IMG/VR virus record: IMGVR_UViG_3300042922_000564
Location: 1-36,485 of that record
From: a virus
Length of the DNA stretch: 36,485 bases
Strand: one strand, 5' to 3'
Numbering within the stretch: the stretch's first letter is position 1; each line of letters begins with the position of its first letter. The position numbers and the translations under genes are program-made. Shown here in pieces: positions 7,549 to 17,014 of the stretch. A model generated the notes under the pieces. That model ran no database searches and was not told where the DNA came from. It saw nothing but the letters and a program-made list of their open reading frames with translations.

Positions 7549-9234
7549 TTAGGACTTGGTAACGGCTACGGTATACGTCCGGATGGTTGTGCCGTTGGTG
7601 ACCTTGAATTCAACGGTATTTGCGCCAGTGGTCCAGGTTGCATTACCGCCGTTGCTCACAACCGTTCCGTTCACCTTGATTTCAACCGTAGCATCCTCTT
7701 CAACTTCCGTTGCCGACACCGTGTTCGTGGTGTTCGTGGTTGTTGTGGAATACGCCAGCGTAGCAGGGTTAAATGCCGGAGACAGCGTCAAGCTGCCGAT
7801 GGAAAGCGCCGACAGGTAGGAATCTTCCGGATTCGCATTGTCCGGCGCAAATGGCACGGATGTCGTCGGGTTCGCGTTGTTGATGTTAATAACCACAAAG
7901 CCCCGGCCGATGACCGGTTCGCCATCGTAGCGAGCCGTTCCCTTAAACACCGTCTGATCCTCAATGAAGCGAACATGTTCCGACTGTGCCAGTTGAATAC
8001 CTGCGCGTTCAGCCAGTAGGTACAGCTCGCCGTATCCTCCAACAATATCACCATCAGGGATAAACTCCAGAATGACATGCTCCCCGCCGATAATCGGCAT
8101 TGTCATGCCCATGGCCGTAGTCAATGCGCCAGCAGCATTCAGGCTGACCAGCTTGGCAACCAATTGAGCATGGGTTTGGGTATTCATAGCCCAGAACTTA
8201 GATCCGGCTGTCGTATAGTTTGCCTTCGCTGCTGCTGCAGCCAGCACAAGCGAAGCGAAAAATTCCGCGGCTGTGCCGGATGCCTGGTTGAGCTTGAGCA
8301 AGTTTGAGGTATGCAGGTCTGTCCATGCCTGACGCTTGTCGGACCAGTCGGACGGTTTAACCGTCTGAGCCAGGCGCGGCACAATACCCAGCGGCATCTT
8401 ATTCCCGGTACCGTAGATGATCGCCTTATCTACCGCAAGACCGATAGATTGCGAAATGGCATCTAAGATCAGGCCGATCAGATTTTCGTCGCTGTCCTCC
8501 AGGTTTGCATTGCAAATCGGAATGAACCCCCCGACCTTGTAGCCGTCTACTTCGATTTGATTGAATACAAGAGCCAGATCGTTCAACCGGGCACAAGCTT
8601 CTGTCCAAATGGCTTCAGGAATGGCTCCCATGACGTTCTGCCGGGCCGTGCCCTTGACAGGCACAAGGTTAACGCGAGTAATCAGCTTACTGTACCGGTG
8701 CAGGTTGTCCCGAATCATGGAAAGCAGCACCAGTGGAACGGTCAGCTCCGACCCGCTCACTGCCCGCTGCTGGGAAACCTTCGCTAGCTCGCGTACTTGC
8801 ACCATAAATTCTTTGACTTCGTTCCGTTTTGCCAATGCCTCCCGCTGCTCAAACGACATATCCTTAAACCGTACATTCATTCTTGCTTCGCCTCCCTGGT
8901 ATGGTGTTCTGCTTCTTTGGTCCGGATCCCCGGAAGGTGCAGGCGCTGGTGTATTATCCGGTGCCTTATTGTTTAATTCGGCAAGCTCTGCTTCCAGCGT
9001 CGTGATCTCCGCCTGCAGGTCGCCTTTCTTCTTGTCCAGATCTTCCTGTTCGGTTTCGATGGCGGTCACTTCTTCTTCTACCGCCGCGATTTCCTCGTCC
9101 GTCTTCGCTTCTTCCAGTGCCTTCTCTGCATCCGCGCTGCGTTTCTGCAGCGCCGTATCCTGCTCCAACAGTGGAGTAAGTAATGCCTTGCGCTGCTCGA
9201 TCTTTTTGCCAAGCATGAGTTGTTTAAGAGCCAT
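7549..9234 (-). CDS. Major capsid protein (HK97 fold) with N-terminal delta domain and C-terminal Ig-like domain
   Basis: A 561-residue protein. Residues 1 to about 85 are a charged coiled coil that resembles the HK97 delta/scaffold domain removed by the prohead protease. A Pro-rich linker follows, and a cleavage site is likely near residues 110-125. Residues from about 150 to 470 form the HK97-type shell domain. From about 478 there is an extra beta-sandwich starting YLSALSIGSLTLSPAFNPAT. This matches the cadherin-like (PF12733-type) repeat common on Firmicute surfaces, and would decorate the capsid exterior. The gene overlaps the protease gene by 11 bases. Confidence 0.93.
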   Translation of the reverse strand: MALKQLMLGKKIEQRKALLTPLLEQDTALQKRSADAEKALEEAKTDEEIAAVEEEVTAIETEQEDLDKKKGDLQAEITTLEAELAELNNKAPDNTPAPAPSGDPDQRSRTPYQGGEARMNVRFKDMSFEQREALAKRNEVKEFMVQVRELAKVSQQRAVSGSELTVPLVLLSMIRDNLHRYSKLITRVNLVPVKGTARQNVMGAIPEAIWTEACARLNDLALVFNQIEVDGYKVGGFIPICNANLEDSDENLIGLILDAISQSIGLAVDKAIIYGTGNKMPLGIVPRLAQTVKPSDWSDKRQAWTDLHTSNLLKLNQASGTAAEFFASLVLAAAAAKANYTTAGSKFWAMNTQTHAQLVAKLVSLNAAGALTTAMGMTMPIIGGEHVILEFIPDGDIVGGYGELYLLAERAGIQLAQSEHVRFIEDQTVFKGTARYDGEPVIGRGFVVININNANPTTSVPFAPDNANPEDSYLSALSIGSLTLSPAFNPATLAYSTTTTNTTNTVSATEVEEDATVEIKVNGTVVSNGGNATWTTGANTVEFKVTNGTTIRTYTVAVTKS

Positions 9235-9808
9235 TCTTCTTCAACCTCGCTTTCAATTCGTTTTTTCTATGCTGCAGCTGCCGCGCTCGGTGCTGCGCGA
9301 CTTCCGCCTGCCTTGCTTGGACACCCGTTGCTTCATATGCCGGGAAGGTAACAACGGAAACCTCATGCAGATCAATTTCTTTGATGATCCATTTCACGGT
9401 TCCGTCATCTCGCCAGTCTGTTTCCTCGCGGATCACATTGAATCCAAACGAGCATTGATCCACATCCCCGCGCTTTACGCGCTGATACAGGTTGACTGCA
9501 TCGCCATCGTCCGGGTTCACCCGGATACTTCCCCAAAGCCCGCGGGCGTCTGCTTTGAGATCCAAGGTGCCCGACTTGTTTCGAGCCAGCACAAGCCGGC
9601 TTTCGTGGTTGATCAATGCCCGGATATCATTGCCTAAGGTGCCATCGAACGCGCCGGGTGAAATTTCTTCAAACGCGCCTGGCCATAGCTCGGTTTGCTG
9701 ACTGCATACGGCGAAATAACCTTCAATCACCATATCCTCGCTGCCCGGATCTGCCCGGGTTTCCAACTTGCTCATAATGCCCCGGGTCATCCGCTGGTTT
9801 CTATCCAT
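9224..9808 (-). CDS. Prohead serine protease (HK97/U35 family)
   Basis: A 194-residue protein between portal and capsid. The likely catalytic histidine is His68 in ALINHESRL and the likely catalytic serine is Ser120 in CSFGF, both in the usual family setting, with a 'VSVVTFPAY' segment after them. It cleaves the capsid delta domain during maturation. I use ATG 9808, with GGAGG eight bases upstream; in-frame starts at 9814 and 9817 overlap that ribosome site. It overlaps the portal stop by eight bases. Confidence 0.92.
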   Translation of the reverse strand: MDRNQRMTRGIMSKLETRADPGSEDMVIEGYFAVCSQQTELWPGAFEEISPGAFDGTLGNDIRALINHESRLVLARNKSGTLDLKADARGLWGSIRVNPDDGDAVNLYQRVKRGDVDQCSFGFNVIREETDWRDDGTVKWIIKEIDLHEVSVVTFPAYEATGVQARQAEVAQHRARQLQHRKNELKARLKKNGS

Positions 9809-11003
9809 CCCCATCACCTCCCTCCTGGTTCAGCTTTTTCTGATCTCCGATCATGCCGGCCGGAATGTAGTTCTCCAGAATGATCCGCTCATCCAGCCCC
9901 GCGAGAGGCGACAGGCCAATCCAATCCCGCACCTCGTTGCCGAGCATAAGGCTGCGGACAAACAAATTACTTCCAACGTCGGCCAGCTCCTTCAGGTCAT
10001 AGGAGTACAGGCTGCGAGGATTAAACTTCAAATAATAATCTGGACTGATTAGCAGCTTCCGGGTCATTTCCTGTACAATCCCTGTAGCAAACGGTAGGAT
10101 CTTCGTGTTGATGAAGGCATTGAACTCATCCTTCTTGAAGTCGCCGACGCCAACAAAAAAAGCCGGCACTCCGACGAGGCCCGCTACCGTCCGTTTATCC
10201 AGTTGTACTGCATCATTGATGGCCAGGTCATTCAGAGATAGTGGCTTGATCTGCTCCACCTTGATGAATTCTGCCGGAACGATCCAAGGCTTGCCGCCGC
10301 CCGTCTCCGAAATATACTTATTGAGTATTTCATCGCGGCCTTCCTTGCTGGATAGTTCTTCCGTCATGGCATCCACAGACACAATAACCGACGGTTTCCA
10401 CTTATCCGACATGAATCCTTTTTTCGTGGCCGTCGCTTGCTTCAGATTATCTATGATGTCTTTCAGAACTACCCGGTACCCGGTTCCAATCCAAGGACGT
10501 TCCGGATCCGGATTGATCGTGAAATGCAAAACCTCATCATGATCATATGAATTTCCCTTGTACATCACCTGATACGCATCTGGCGTATCCATGAAGCTCA
10601 CCCCGGACGGTTTCAGAGGAATCAGCTCATCGATAAGCCCATTCGACATCTTTGGGTACACCACGCTGTTCCCGTCCCCTGGAAGCAGCAGCGTATAGAC
10701 GATGTTATACATCCATGCTTTACGGGTCATGAGGCTATACGGGCTGATGTCCAGCTTGCGTGATAACTCATTCTTCACACGCACATCGCCTGCATCCGTG
10801 TTCTGCATCAAGTGGATGGTCATGGAGGAGATCAGGTCTGCGATTTTATCAACGGCCATTCTAACTTCCGGATTATCGGACAGCCGTGTATACCCCTTAA
10901 CACAAAGCGTGCTGTGAGCATCGTCCGACAACAGCCATCCAATTGAATTCTGCGGTGCAGCGCGGCTTTTTGTCGCTGCAGCTGATTTCCGCTTCTTACT
11001 CAA
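9801..11003 (-). CDS. Portal protein (HK97 family)
   Basis: A 400-residue portal protein between terminase and protease. Family features include the N-terminal '[15 protein letters not shown]' helix, the '[20 protein letters not shown]' segment near residues 165-185, and the '[20 protein letters not shown]' stretch in the stem. The C-terminus contains '[22 protein letters not shown]'. Twelve copies form the DNA channel at one capsid vertex. The start is TTG 11003, preceded by a GGAGGGTGAAGTGA ribosome site. Confidence 0.95.
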   Translation of the reverse strand: MSKKRKSAAATKSRAAPQNSIGWLLSDDAHSTLCVKGYTRLSDNPEVRMAVDKIADLISSMTIHLMQNTDAGDVRVKNELSRKLDISPYSLMTRKAWMYNIVYTLLLPGDGNSVVYPKMSNGLIDELIPLKPSGVSFMDTPDAYQVMYKGNSYDHDEVLHFTINPDPERPWIGTGYRVVLKDIIDNLKQATATKKGFMSDKWKPSVIVSVDAMTEELSSKEGRDEILNKYISETGGGKPWIVPAEFIKVEQIKPLSLNDLAINDAVQLDKRTVAGLVGVPAFFVGVGDFKKDEFNAFINTKILPFATGIVQEMTRKLLISPDYYLKFNPRSLYSYDLKELADVGSNLFVRSLMLGNEVRDWIGLSPLAGLDERIILENYIPAGMIGDQKKLNQEGGDGDG

Positions 11004-11008
11004 TCACT

Positions 11009-12730
11009 TCACCCTCCTTTCAGCCAGTTGTTTGCCGTATTGGATTTCTCAATGTCTTCAAGTTTCCGGACACATGCGAAAACAGAAGCATCGAAAATAT
11101 CAATCCGCTGCTCCGGCATAATCTTCTCATATTGAATCATGTCATCCGTCTTCTCGATGGCCCCCACGTTCTGCAGACAATATTCGTAGGCGCTGGAATG
11201 CAGGTAATAGAACTTACCTTCCTTTGCCTTGGCCTCGATCCGCCGGAAGCCCTGCGATTTCCTCCAGAAATATTGAGGCTCATCGATCATACTGAATCCT
11301 GCCGTCTTCATTCCGACAAAGAATTCCCGGGAGAACTTACGGTCGAATCCGACCTGCTTGATCTTGAACCCCATGGACTTCATCTTCTTGAACCAGTTCA
11401 CGATATCGGCATAATTGACCACCGGGCTATTGCATAAATCTAACAATCCATCGTCCCGCCAACCAAACAACGGAATATTATCCTCATCCGCTTTCCTTGC
11501 AGCTGCCGTGATCGGGAACCAGGCGTGCGTAATGGTGATATCTACGCCCTCATACTCCCCGTATAACGCTCCGGCCGTAAGGTCATGCAGCTTGGATAAA
11601 TCCGCCCCGCCATACCAAACGATGGGCAGCTTCGCCAGTTGCTCCATTGTCCAAGTGAATTTTTTATCACTCGCCTTGAATTCATCAATATTGAAATAGG
11701 CCCGAACGGCTGCCGTGTACACATTCAGAGATTTAGCGAAGAAATCCTTTCGCTGCTGCGGATCGTTCTGAGCATCGTAGGCATCGTTTAAAATATCTTC
11801 CGGCCGAATGGTCACGCCGTAATTCGGATTGGCCTTCTCATGCTGCACGGGATCCGTATAATCCACTTCGCCCGTTTCAGGATGTTCATCCGCTTTGGCA
11901 ATGAATACAAAATAGGTTTCAGCCGTTACTGACTTATCCAGGATCTTCTTGCAGTACTGAAGCCGCTGGTAACAAAACGAAGTCATGTTATCGCCGGCTG
12001 TCGTGATGCCGATCATCAGCTTATTGGAATAAGCCTTCATCGCTTCCTTGATGATGTTGTACTGCTTCGGCTTGCGGTAGGCGTGAAGCTCATCGGCAAT
12101 CGCAATATTGCAGTTCAGGGAATCCTGATTGTCCGGATTCGCTGCCAGCGCCTTGATGTACAGCGAACCATCGCCGAGATCCCCGCTGATGCTATGCTCC
12201 TGGTTGTTGTCCAGTACACGGAAGTTCTCTTTCTCCCCCATGTGGTCCAGGTTAAAGTTGATGAAGTTGAAGCTCTGCAGCGATTGTTCCAGCGCAGCTC
12301 CAACAATATAGATCTTGGAACCGGATTTCCGGTTGAGCAGCGCCAGCGCCCACGATATCGCAGCGACAAAGCGAGTCTTCCCGTTCTTCCGAGGGATGAA
12401 GATGAACGCCTCTTTGTACCGCCTTAAGATGGTCCCTGTATGGAACCATCCGAGCAAGTTATAGATGATGAACTTCTGCCACGGCTCCAATAAAAAAGGC
12501 TCCCCGCGTAACGGAGTGCCGTCTAATCGTTCGCCCTGATCATGAACAAACGTCCTTTCGATGATGTTGATCACAAACTCGGCATCCTTGGACTTGAATT
12601 CGTATTTCGGATTCTCGAAATCATCCATGAATCGCTGACAGGCTTGAATCATTTCCTTGCCGGCTACTTTATCGCCGCTCAAAATACTCTTGGCATACTC
12701 CAGTACTACTTTGGAATTATCCGGAATCAC
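11009..12730 (-). CDS. Terminase large subunit (TerL)
   Basis: A 573-residue packaging motor. The ATPase domain has Walker A PRKNGKT at residues 113-119 and Walker B IADE at 211-214, followed by the adenine/coupling region. The C-terminal half carries the RNase-H-like nuclease, beginning at [10 protein letters not shown]. This is the HK97-like TerL type that usually goes with cos-type packaging and an accessory HNH protein, both plausible here. The start is GTG 12730, overlapping the small terminase stop. Confidence 0.96.
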   Translation of the reverse strand: MIPDNSKVVLEYAKSILSGDKVAGKEMIQACQRFMDDFENPKYEFKSKDAEFVINIIERTFVHDQGERLDGTPLRGEPFLLEPWQKFIIYNLLGWFHTGTILRRYKEAFIFIPRKNGKTRFVAAISWALALLNRKSGSKIYIVGAALEQSLQSFNFINFNLDHMGEKENFRVLDNNQEHSISGDLGDGSLYIKALAANPDNQDSLNCNIAIADELHAYRKPKQYNIIKEAMKAYSNKLMIGITTAGDNMTSFCYQRLQYCKKILDKSVTAETYFVFIAKADEHPETGEVDYTDPVQHEKANPNYGVTIRPEDILNDAYDAQNDPQQRKDFFAKSLNVYTAAVRAYFNIDEFKASDKKFTWTMEQLAKLPIVWYGGADLSKLHDLTAGALYGEYEGVDITITHAWFPITAAARKADEDNIPLFGWRDDGLLDLCNSPVVNYADIVNWFKKMKSMGFKIKQVGFDRKFSREFFVGMKTAGFSMIDEPQYFWRKSQGFRRIEAKAKEGKFYYLHSSAYEYCLQNVGAIEKTDDMIQYEKIMPEQRIDIFDASVFACVRKLEDIEKSNTANNWLKGG

Positions 12731-13077
12731 TTAAGACCCTTCAAAGCTTCAGCCAGAGAAGACTTCTTCTCTTTTTCAATGGTGACACTCTCAATGGACT
12801 TCGGATTGAGACACAAACGATCGGAGTATGCCAGTATATCCTTTCGCAGCGTCTCCAGAGTTGCAACAATCGGGCTTTTTTTTGCACCTCCTTGATCCGT
12901 GCTGACCTCATATTTAAAACCGCTCTCTTCAAATTCCTCCGTCAACGTGTTGTACTGAAACACGAGTTCGGAATAGATCTCAATCAGGCGATTATACTGG
13001 GGTTTATGCACTTTCAGGGATTTCATATCCGCAATCGTTGCCCGCTTAATCGTCTCCTTCGTCGGCGACCTCGCCAT
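12727..13077 (-). CDS. Terminase small subunit (P27-like)
   Basis: A 116-residue protein directly before TerL, starting [20 protein letters not shown]. The N-terminus is basic, followed by the two-helix '[19 protein letters not shown]' segment and a C-terminal '[14 protein letters not shown]' typical of P27-family small terminases. It recognises the packaging site and loads TerL. I place the start at ATG 13077, seven bases after GGGAGGTGA; the longer frame to 13137 has no ribosome site. Confidence 0.9.
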   Translation of the reverse strand: MARSPTKETIKRATIADMKSLKVHKPQYNRLIEIYSELVFQYNTLTEEFEESGFKYEVSTDQGGAKKSPIVATLETLRKDILAYSDRLCLNPKSIESVTIEKEKKSSLAEALKGLK

Positions 13078-13188
13078 GCTCTCACCTCCCATATTTTGTA
13101 ATTTATACGTCCAAAAAAGTTTTTCGGGGAAACGCACTATTGGAAAAGGCTGCCCCCTCCGGTCCCCGTTTTTCTGAAAAAAATATTT
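13078..13188. other. Gap between HNH and small terminase genes: possible cos region
   Basis: No gene is seen here. The gap holds a GC-rich block (13148-13171, containing CCCCCTCCGGTCCCCG) next to AT-rich tracts of A and T. In phages with an HNH-TerS-TerL order the cohesive-end site is often beside these genes. The assignment of cos is inference from position and composition only. Confidence 0.35.
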
Positions 13189-13509
13189 TTAAGGTGGGGG
13201 GGTCTGAACTTTTTTGAAAAATATTTCAAAATCTTTTAAAACTTTTTCCTGCCAGGCCAAACCCAAAGCAGTCAGCTCATGAGTGATCCGGTCATGCATC
13301 GCGTTGTGCTGTTTATCCGACAGTGAGATCAGGTTCCAGCTCTCCAGCGCCAACTGTGGGTAATACTCCAGCGGATAGATATGATGTACCGTTGTAGCCG
13401 GTTCGGTCTTACCGTACCTTTTGCTTTGCTGACACAAGTATTCATCCCTCCGGAGAACCGCTTCCCGCTTCCGTTTCCACCTCTTTGACTTGTAAAAAGC
13501 CTGCGCCAT
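13189..13509 (-). CDS. HNH endonuclease, packaging associated
   Basis: A 106-residue HNH protein with a basic N-terminus (YKSKRWKRKREAVLRRDEYLC), the VHHIYP motif with His42/His43, Asn59 in 'SWNLISL', and His68 in 'DKQHNAMH'. Small HNH proteins immediately upstream of terminase genes (HK97 gp74 type) are needed with TerL to cut cos sites. ATG 13509 is preceded by GGAGGTGAAGGG. It is the first gene of the late operon, downstream of the proposed late promoter. Confidence 0.92.
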   Translation of the reverse strand: MAQAFYKSKRWKRKREAVLRRDEYLCQQSKRYGKTEPATTVHHIYPLEYYPQLALESWNLISLSDKQHNAMHDRITHELTALGLAWQEKVLKDFEIFFKKVQTPPP

Positions 13510-13570
13510 CCCTTCACCTCCATTCCCGATAAAATAAAAAGAGCCGCTTCTCAGCGACCCTTCCGATATC

Positions 13571-13590
13571 CCCAAACGCTTGGGAATTTG
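13571..13590. repeat. Dispersed palindromic motif, copy A
   Basis: CCCAAACGCTTGGGAATTTG lies in the late promoter region upstream of the HNH gene. Its core CCCAA-ACGC-TTGGG is an inverted repeat. Sixteen bases, AAACGCTTGGGAATTT, recur exactly at 17740-17755 and 28996-29011. Confidence 0.7.
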
Positions 13591-13614
13591 TTTCTATATA
13601 CCTTTGACAACAAT

Positions 13615-13684
13615 ACCATTTTAGCACGGCAATATACCCCTTGTTGCGCCAACTTTCCGCCAAAACACCGCCAACTTTCCGCCA
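13615..13684 (-). promoter_or_regulatory. Proposed late promoter with two direct repeats
   Basis: On the minus strand an extended -10 (TGC-TAAAAT, hexamer 13623-13618) precedes the HNH/terminase operon. Upstream are two identical 16-bp direct repeats (plus strand CGCCAACTTTCCGCCA at 13647-13662 and 13669-13684) spaced 22 bp, two helical turns. There is no consensus -35 (CAACAA at 13646-13641). This pattern suggests activator-dependent transcription. The activator is probably the protein encoded immediately upstream, whose stop codon abuts the distal repeat. Seen: repeats and -10. Inferred: function. Confidence 0.65.
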
Positions 13685-14299
13685 CTACTTAATGAGCGTG
13701 CAATATTCCTGCAACGCTAACGGGCGGCGACGTTCGAAAGACCTCCGTGAGATCTGCATTTCGTCGGCTACAGCGGAGATATCCAGGTTGTCCACGTACC
13801 TTAACCGCAGCAGCTTGGCATAGTCCGGCTTATAGGATTCGAGTACGACGAACACCTCATCGATCCGCTTGATCTCTGCCCGGAGATCCTGGAGCTCACT
13901 CAGCCGTTCCAGTACATCATCAAGGTCGTACTTGCTTCCTGTTCTAGCATCAATGACTTTGGCAATCTTGGCTCTCAGTTCCTGCAGCGGTTTATCATCC
14001 TCCGGATATGCACCGATATCAGGAATGGCTTCACGTTGCGCCTTCACTCCAGATGGATAGAACTTCATGTATGCGTGAGCTGTAGACTCCAGCTCCTGCT
14101 CCCGCTTCGTGAGATACATATAGCTGGGCAACCCGCGAAGCCGGCGATGCAGCTGCTGCAGTTGGTCTTCTTCTGATAGCCGGCTAATAGCTATACCGCT
14201 TCCCACCTTATAATTGCCCAGTGCCTGGATGCGCGCCTGCTTCTGCCGGTAGCTTGATAGTTGTTCAATGGCCTGCTGCTCTCTCTGGTTGTCGGTCAT
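13685..14299 (-). CDS. Late transcription regulator, sigma-region-4-like (ArpU/RinA type)
   Basis: A 204-residue protein with charged helices and a C-terminal helix-turn-helix near residues 160-200 (LLRLRYVDNLDISAVADEMQ, then RSFERRR). The pattern resembles sigma factor region 4. Proteins of this type, encoded at the end of the early operon just before the terminase genes, switch on late transcription in many Gram-positive phages. Two direct repeats and a promoter with no consensus -35 lie directly downstream of its stop codon, fitting that role. ATG 14299 follows GAGGGGTGAGCGA. Confidence 0.75.
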   Translation of the reverse strand: MTDNQREQQAIEQLSSYRQKQARIQALGNYKVGSGIAISRLSEEDQLQQLHRRLRGLPSYMYLTKREQELESTAHAYMKFYPSGVKAQREAIPDIGAYPEDDKPLQELRAKIAKVIDARTGSKYDLDDVLERLSELQDLRAEIKRIDEVFVVLESYKPDYAKLLRLRYVDNLDISAVADEMQISRRSFERRRPLALQEYCTLIK

Positions 14300-14303
14300 T
14301 CGC

Positions 14304-14921
14304 TCACCCCTCAGTCCCTTCTATCAGCTGGTCAGCAATGAAGAAGTTCCCCCAGCCGTCCCGCTCCCCTTTAGGCGCTGCAGGTCGTATGTTGTGCGAG
14401 GCTCCGCAGGTCTTGCATTTGAATTCCAATTTGTCGGGCAGGATGTACTCCGTACCTTTATCCCGGCAGGCTACATTCTTGCACCAGTAACGCAGCCGAT
14501 AGTGTGGAACACCATCCTTATACATAATGCCAGTCTTGTACCACTCCGGTTTTTCAGGGAGCGCTGGGACTGCTACCGCCTCTTTTGGGAGCTCGGCTAT
14601 CAGCTCTCTGATTTCTGTATGCATGGTCCGCTCCGAGCCAAGGAGCGGCAGCTGCTTCGGTCTCCCTGGTTGCTGGTCCTTCTTGGCTGTTGGAACATAC
14701 ATTATCGGGGCGGCCGATGTCTGCGTACCATAGATAGAATACTCTTCACTGAGATGATTCGGTGTAATCACTCCTTCCTTCAATGCATCTACTGGATCTT
14801 TGACACCGAAGAAGCGGAGGAGTCCGCGAAGCAGAGTCCCTCTCTCTTCACCAACCGAGTTTTCAATCTCCAGCTCCGCGTTCTTATTGCCCTGGCTCAT
14901 AATCAATTTAAGATAGCTCAT
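14304..14921 (-). CDS. Unknown phage protein with C-terminal zinc ribbon
   Basis: A 205-residue protein that I do not recognise. Its C-terminal third has CKNVAC and CKTCGA pairs, a probable zinc ribbon, and an N-terminal helical part ('LLRGLLRFFGVKDPVDALK'). It overlaps the upstream gene by four bases and is five bases from the late regulator gene. A nucleic-acid-binding role is possible, based only on the ribbon. Confidence 0.65.
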   Translation of the reverse strand: MSYLKLIMSQGNKNAELEIENSVGEERGTLLRGLLRFFGVKDPVDALKEGVITPNHLSEEYSIYGTQTSAAPIMYVPTAKKDQQPGRPKQLPLLGSERTMHTEIRELIAELPKEAVAVPALPEKPEWYKTGIMYKDGVPHYRLRYWCKNVACRDKGTEYILPDKLEFKCKTCGASHNIRPAAPKGERDGWGNFFIADQLIEGTEG

Positions 14922-15118
14922 TTATGATCATCCTTCCGATTTTTGATATATCCATCAATGGGAATTGGCTTCTTCGCATCTGCACCGGTTGGAGCGGGAT
15001 ACTTCCGGCGGATCTCATCCAACTCTTCCGGGGTCAGCTGGGAGACCTTGATCTTGCCCTGCCCACCAGCTGCCAGCTCTACTGCCTTATCCTTATTGGA
15101 GAAATGCCACTCATTCAT
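14918..15118 (-). CDS. Small hypothetical protein
   Basis: A 66-residue charged protein (MNEWHFSNKDKAVELAAGGQ). I place the start at ATG 15118, which overlaps the stop of the preceding gene in the sequence ATGAATGA. A longer in-frame extension to 15241 would run antiparallel to nothing but fully overlap the upstream gene and lacks a ribosome site. The pattern 'LTPEELDEIRRKYP' is common in small phage proteins of no known function. Confidence 0.6.
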   Translation of the reverse strand: MNEWHFSNKDKAVELAAGGQGKIKVSQLTPEELDEIRRKYPAPTGADAKKPIPIDGYIKNRKDDHK

Positions 15119-15506
15119 GATGTGCCTGCCCTTTATCAATAGGTTTGAAGTCTCCGATATCCTCACCCACAGAACCCTTATAGACCTCCCGGTCATGATC
15201 CCAGCAGTTACGGCACATACGCTTACCAAAGGCCATATCAAGCATATGTGGATGGCTCAACTCCTGCTCTCCGAACACCTCGTTATCGCACCAATCGCAT
15301 TTCGCAAACTCAGGGAGGATCGACAGCCAAAGTGTGATATCCATAGCCAGTTGCTGGTTATCAGTTGCTTCTGCATATGCCATCAGTGCCGCCCGTGCTG
15401 CCGGGTCCTTGGCTGGACGAAGAATGAAGCAGTTGCCATCGACCTTATCTCCGTTTTTCTTGAAGACCAGGTACTTCTCATACAATCCTTTGTCTTGATC
15501 GCTCAC
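15111..15506 (-). CDS. Hypothetical phage protein with two Cys pairs
   Basis: A 131-residue protein with CDWC (near residue 70) and CRNC (near 97), and His residues around them ('HPHMLDM', 'WDHD'), suggesting a structural zinc site. The N-terminal half contains 'KYLVFKKNGDKVDGNCFILRP', a pattern seen in many phage and prophage proteins of unknown role. GTG 15506 is preceded by AAGGAGGTATGACCA. It overlaps the next gene by eight bases. Confidence 0.65.
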   Translation of the reverse strand: MSDQDKGLYEKYLVFKKNGDKVDGNCFILRPAKDPAARAALMAYAEATDNQQLAMDITLWLSILPEFAKCDWCDNEVFGEQELSHPHMLDMAFGKRMCRNCWDHDREVYKGSVGEDIGDFKPIDKGQAHHE

Positions 15507-15553
15507 TGGTCATACCTCCTTGGGGCTACTGCCAATAATCTTCGTACTGTTCA

Positions 15554-16372
15554 TCAAAACAACGTTATCTGGGCGCTGTGTTCTGCTGCTACTGGATTTA
15601 GCCAAAGAACCTCAGTCCGTGGCCGTTTTGAATCCGCATAAGCCGCTAACTCTTCCCGCCTCCAGTTATGCAGCATATCGTTGTACAGAGGATGGTCATA
15701 TCCAGACAACAAAACCGGACCCGGGTGCTCCTTCAAGGCTTCCAGCAATTCAATGTGATCGGAATCCTTCATTTCGTGCCTATACATCCGTTTCGACCTG
15801 GTTGATAGCACATAAGGAGGATCCGCATAAATCAAAACATCGTTATGCTTGTATCTCTGAAGTATCTGCACTGCTGGTTGCTGCTCGATTTGAACGCCTT
15901 TCAGCCTTTCGGTGACTGCCATTATCTTGTCAGGCACTTCCATCCATGCCTTGGCGAATGTCTTATTGGGCGCTTTATCAAACTGTATGACGCTTTTCCA
16001 TCCGGTCCGGTCACTTGTTTTTGCTCCGATGGCTTGCCATGTACGCACCAGGAAGCGCCGAGCTTTTTCAATGTCCGTATCTGCATCGTCATAGGATCTG
16101 TAGTACTCCTCCCGACTGTACGGCGTCCATTCCATCACGTGAGCTAACTTTTCCGGATCGTCCCGAATGACTTTGAATAAATTAACCACATTCCCGTCCA
16201 AATCATTAATCGTCTCTAGCGGATGGCGCGGCTTATTAAAAAACTCGCCGCCGGATCCGAAGAACAAGTCAACATAGGTCGGAAATGCCTGTGTGGAAGG
16301 CATGTAACCATTAATCCAGTCATACATGCTCCATTTGCTGCCCGGGTATTGAAGTATTCTCGGGACTGACAT
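15554..16372 (-). CDS. DNA adenine methylase (Dam/D12 class)
   Basis: A 272-residue class-D12 N6-adenine methyltransferase. The SAM-binding motif is split as PGSKW (residues 10-14) and DLFFGSGG (35-42), and the catalytic DPPY is near residue 184. The C-terminal 'VLLSGYDHPLYNDML' is also typical. It likely methylates phage DNA against host restriction or for regulation. ATG 16372 is preceded by GGGAGGTAAT. The target sequence cannot be read from the protein. Confidence 0.92.
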   Translation of the reverse strand: MSVPRILQYPGSKWSMYDWINGYMPSTQAFPTYVDLFFGSGGEFFNKPRHPLETINDLDGNVVNLFKVIRDDPEKLAHVMEWTPYSREEYYRSYDDADTDIEKARRFLVRTWQAIGAKTSDRTGWKSVIQFDKAPNKTFAKAWMEVPDKIMAVTERLKGVQIEQQPAVQILQRYKHNDVLIYADPPYVLSTRSKRMYRHEMKDSDHIELLEALKEHPGPVLLSGYDHPLYNDMLHNWRREELAAYADSKRPRTEVLWLNPVAAEHSAQITLF

Positions 16373-16401
16373 ATTACCTCCCCTTCCTGCGCCGTATGCG
16401 T

Positions 16402-16716
16402 CTATTGTTCCATGATCTCGGAAGCACTTAGTCGGTCTTTAATCAAGTGGTATGCATCTGTCCGATCATACAGCGGGACAAACCGATAACGGTCATCTTC
16501 CTTGGAAGCGGATAAGGCTTTATACAGTAGGGCAGAAGGTTTTTCAGTATCAACACTCATAGCCGGCACACCGAGTTTCTGGCAGCGGGTCCGCGTAAGA
16601 AGCACGGCAAACGGATACGGCCTGGCTGTCCAGCGGCCTTTTCCTGTAGGGTAGTAGATGGGAAGACTGCTTTCTAAGGCCTCTTCCTTCATCATCCAGC
16701 CTCTTTTATCTGGCAT
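16402..16716 (-). CDS. Hypothetical protein
   Basis: A 104-residue protein not recognised. It contains 'YPTGKGRWTARPYPFAVLLTRTR' in the middle (quoted in part: TGKGRW, RPYPFAV) and a helical C-terminus. AAAGGAGATATAAGCC precedes ATG 16716. It overlaps the upstream gene by 11 bases and is 29 bases from the methylase, so the two are probably co-translated. Confidence 0.6.
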   Translation of the reverse strand: MPDKRGWMMKEEALESSLPIYYPTGKGRWTARPYPFAVLLTRTRCQKLGVPAMSVDTEKPSALLYKALSASKEDDRYRFVPLYDRTDAYHLIKDRLSASEIMEQ

Positions 16717-17014
16717 GGCTTATATCTCCTTTCCCGAATATGCGATTCAGGAGCGGCTCTGCTCCCGGGAAGTAATCTCCCCGCTCCAAGATGGAACGAT
16801 CATACCGGGCGAATACCCGGCTGTACTGGATGTCCTCGGCAATACACAGGTCAACCAAGTGTGCAGCTGTCAGGGCATAGTAATGGGCAATCTGCCCGGT
16901 ATGGGTCTGGTAGCAGTGATACTGCCGCTGCAGCAGTACCACCTCGCCTACCAGCTCCTCGATGGCCATAACCTCCGGATCCTCGTTAATGTCGAAGAAA
17001 AAGAAGAAGAACAT
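16706..17014 (-). CDS. Hypothetical protein with N-terminal poly-Phe
   Basis: A 102-residue protein beginning with Met and six Phe residues, encoded by a TTC repeat tract, followed by DINEDPEVMAIEELVGEVVL. The rest is helical. The start ATG overlaps the DUF3102 stop in TAATG, and there is no ribosome site, so translation probably depends on coupling. A longer frame to 17092 is within the upstream gene and less likely. No function can be assigned. Confidence 0.55.
   Translation of the reverse strand: MFFFFFFDINEDPEVMAIEELVGEVVLLQRQYHCYQTHTGQIAHYYALTAAHLVDLCIAEDIQYSRVFARYDRSILERGDYFPGAEPLLNRIFGKGDISHAR

Noticed and set aside
8561-9637. Plus-strand open frame of 358 codons opposite capsid and protease genes
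   Set aside because: Ser/Arg/Cys-rich shadow with no family features; both opposing genes are certain.
13640-13684. CRISPR-like repeat pair
   Set aside because: Only two 16-bp units 22 bp apart next to a promoter; no array or cas genes. Better explained as regulator sites.
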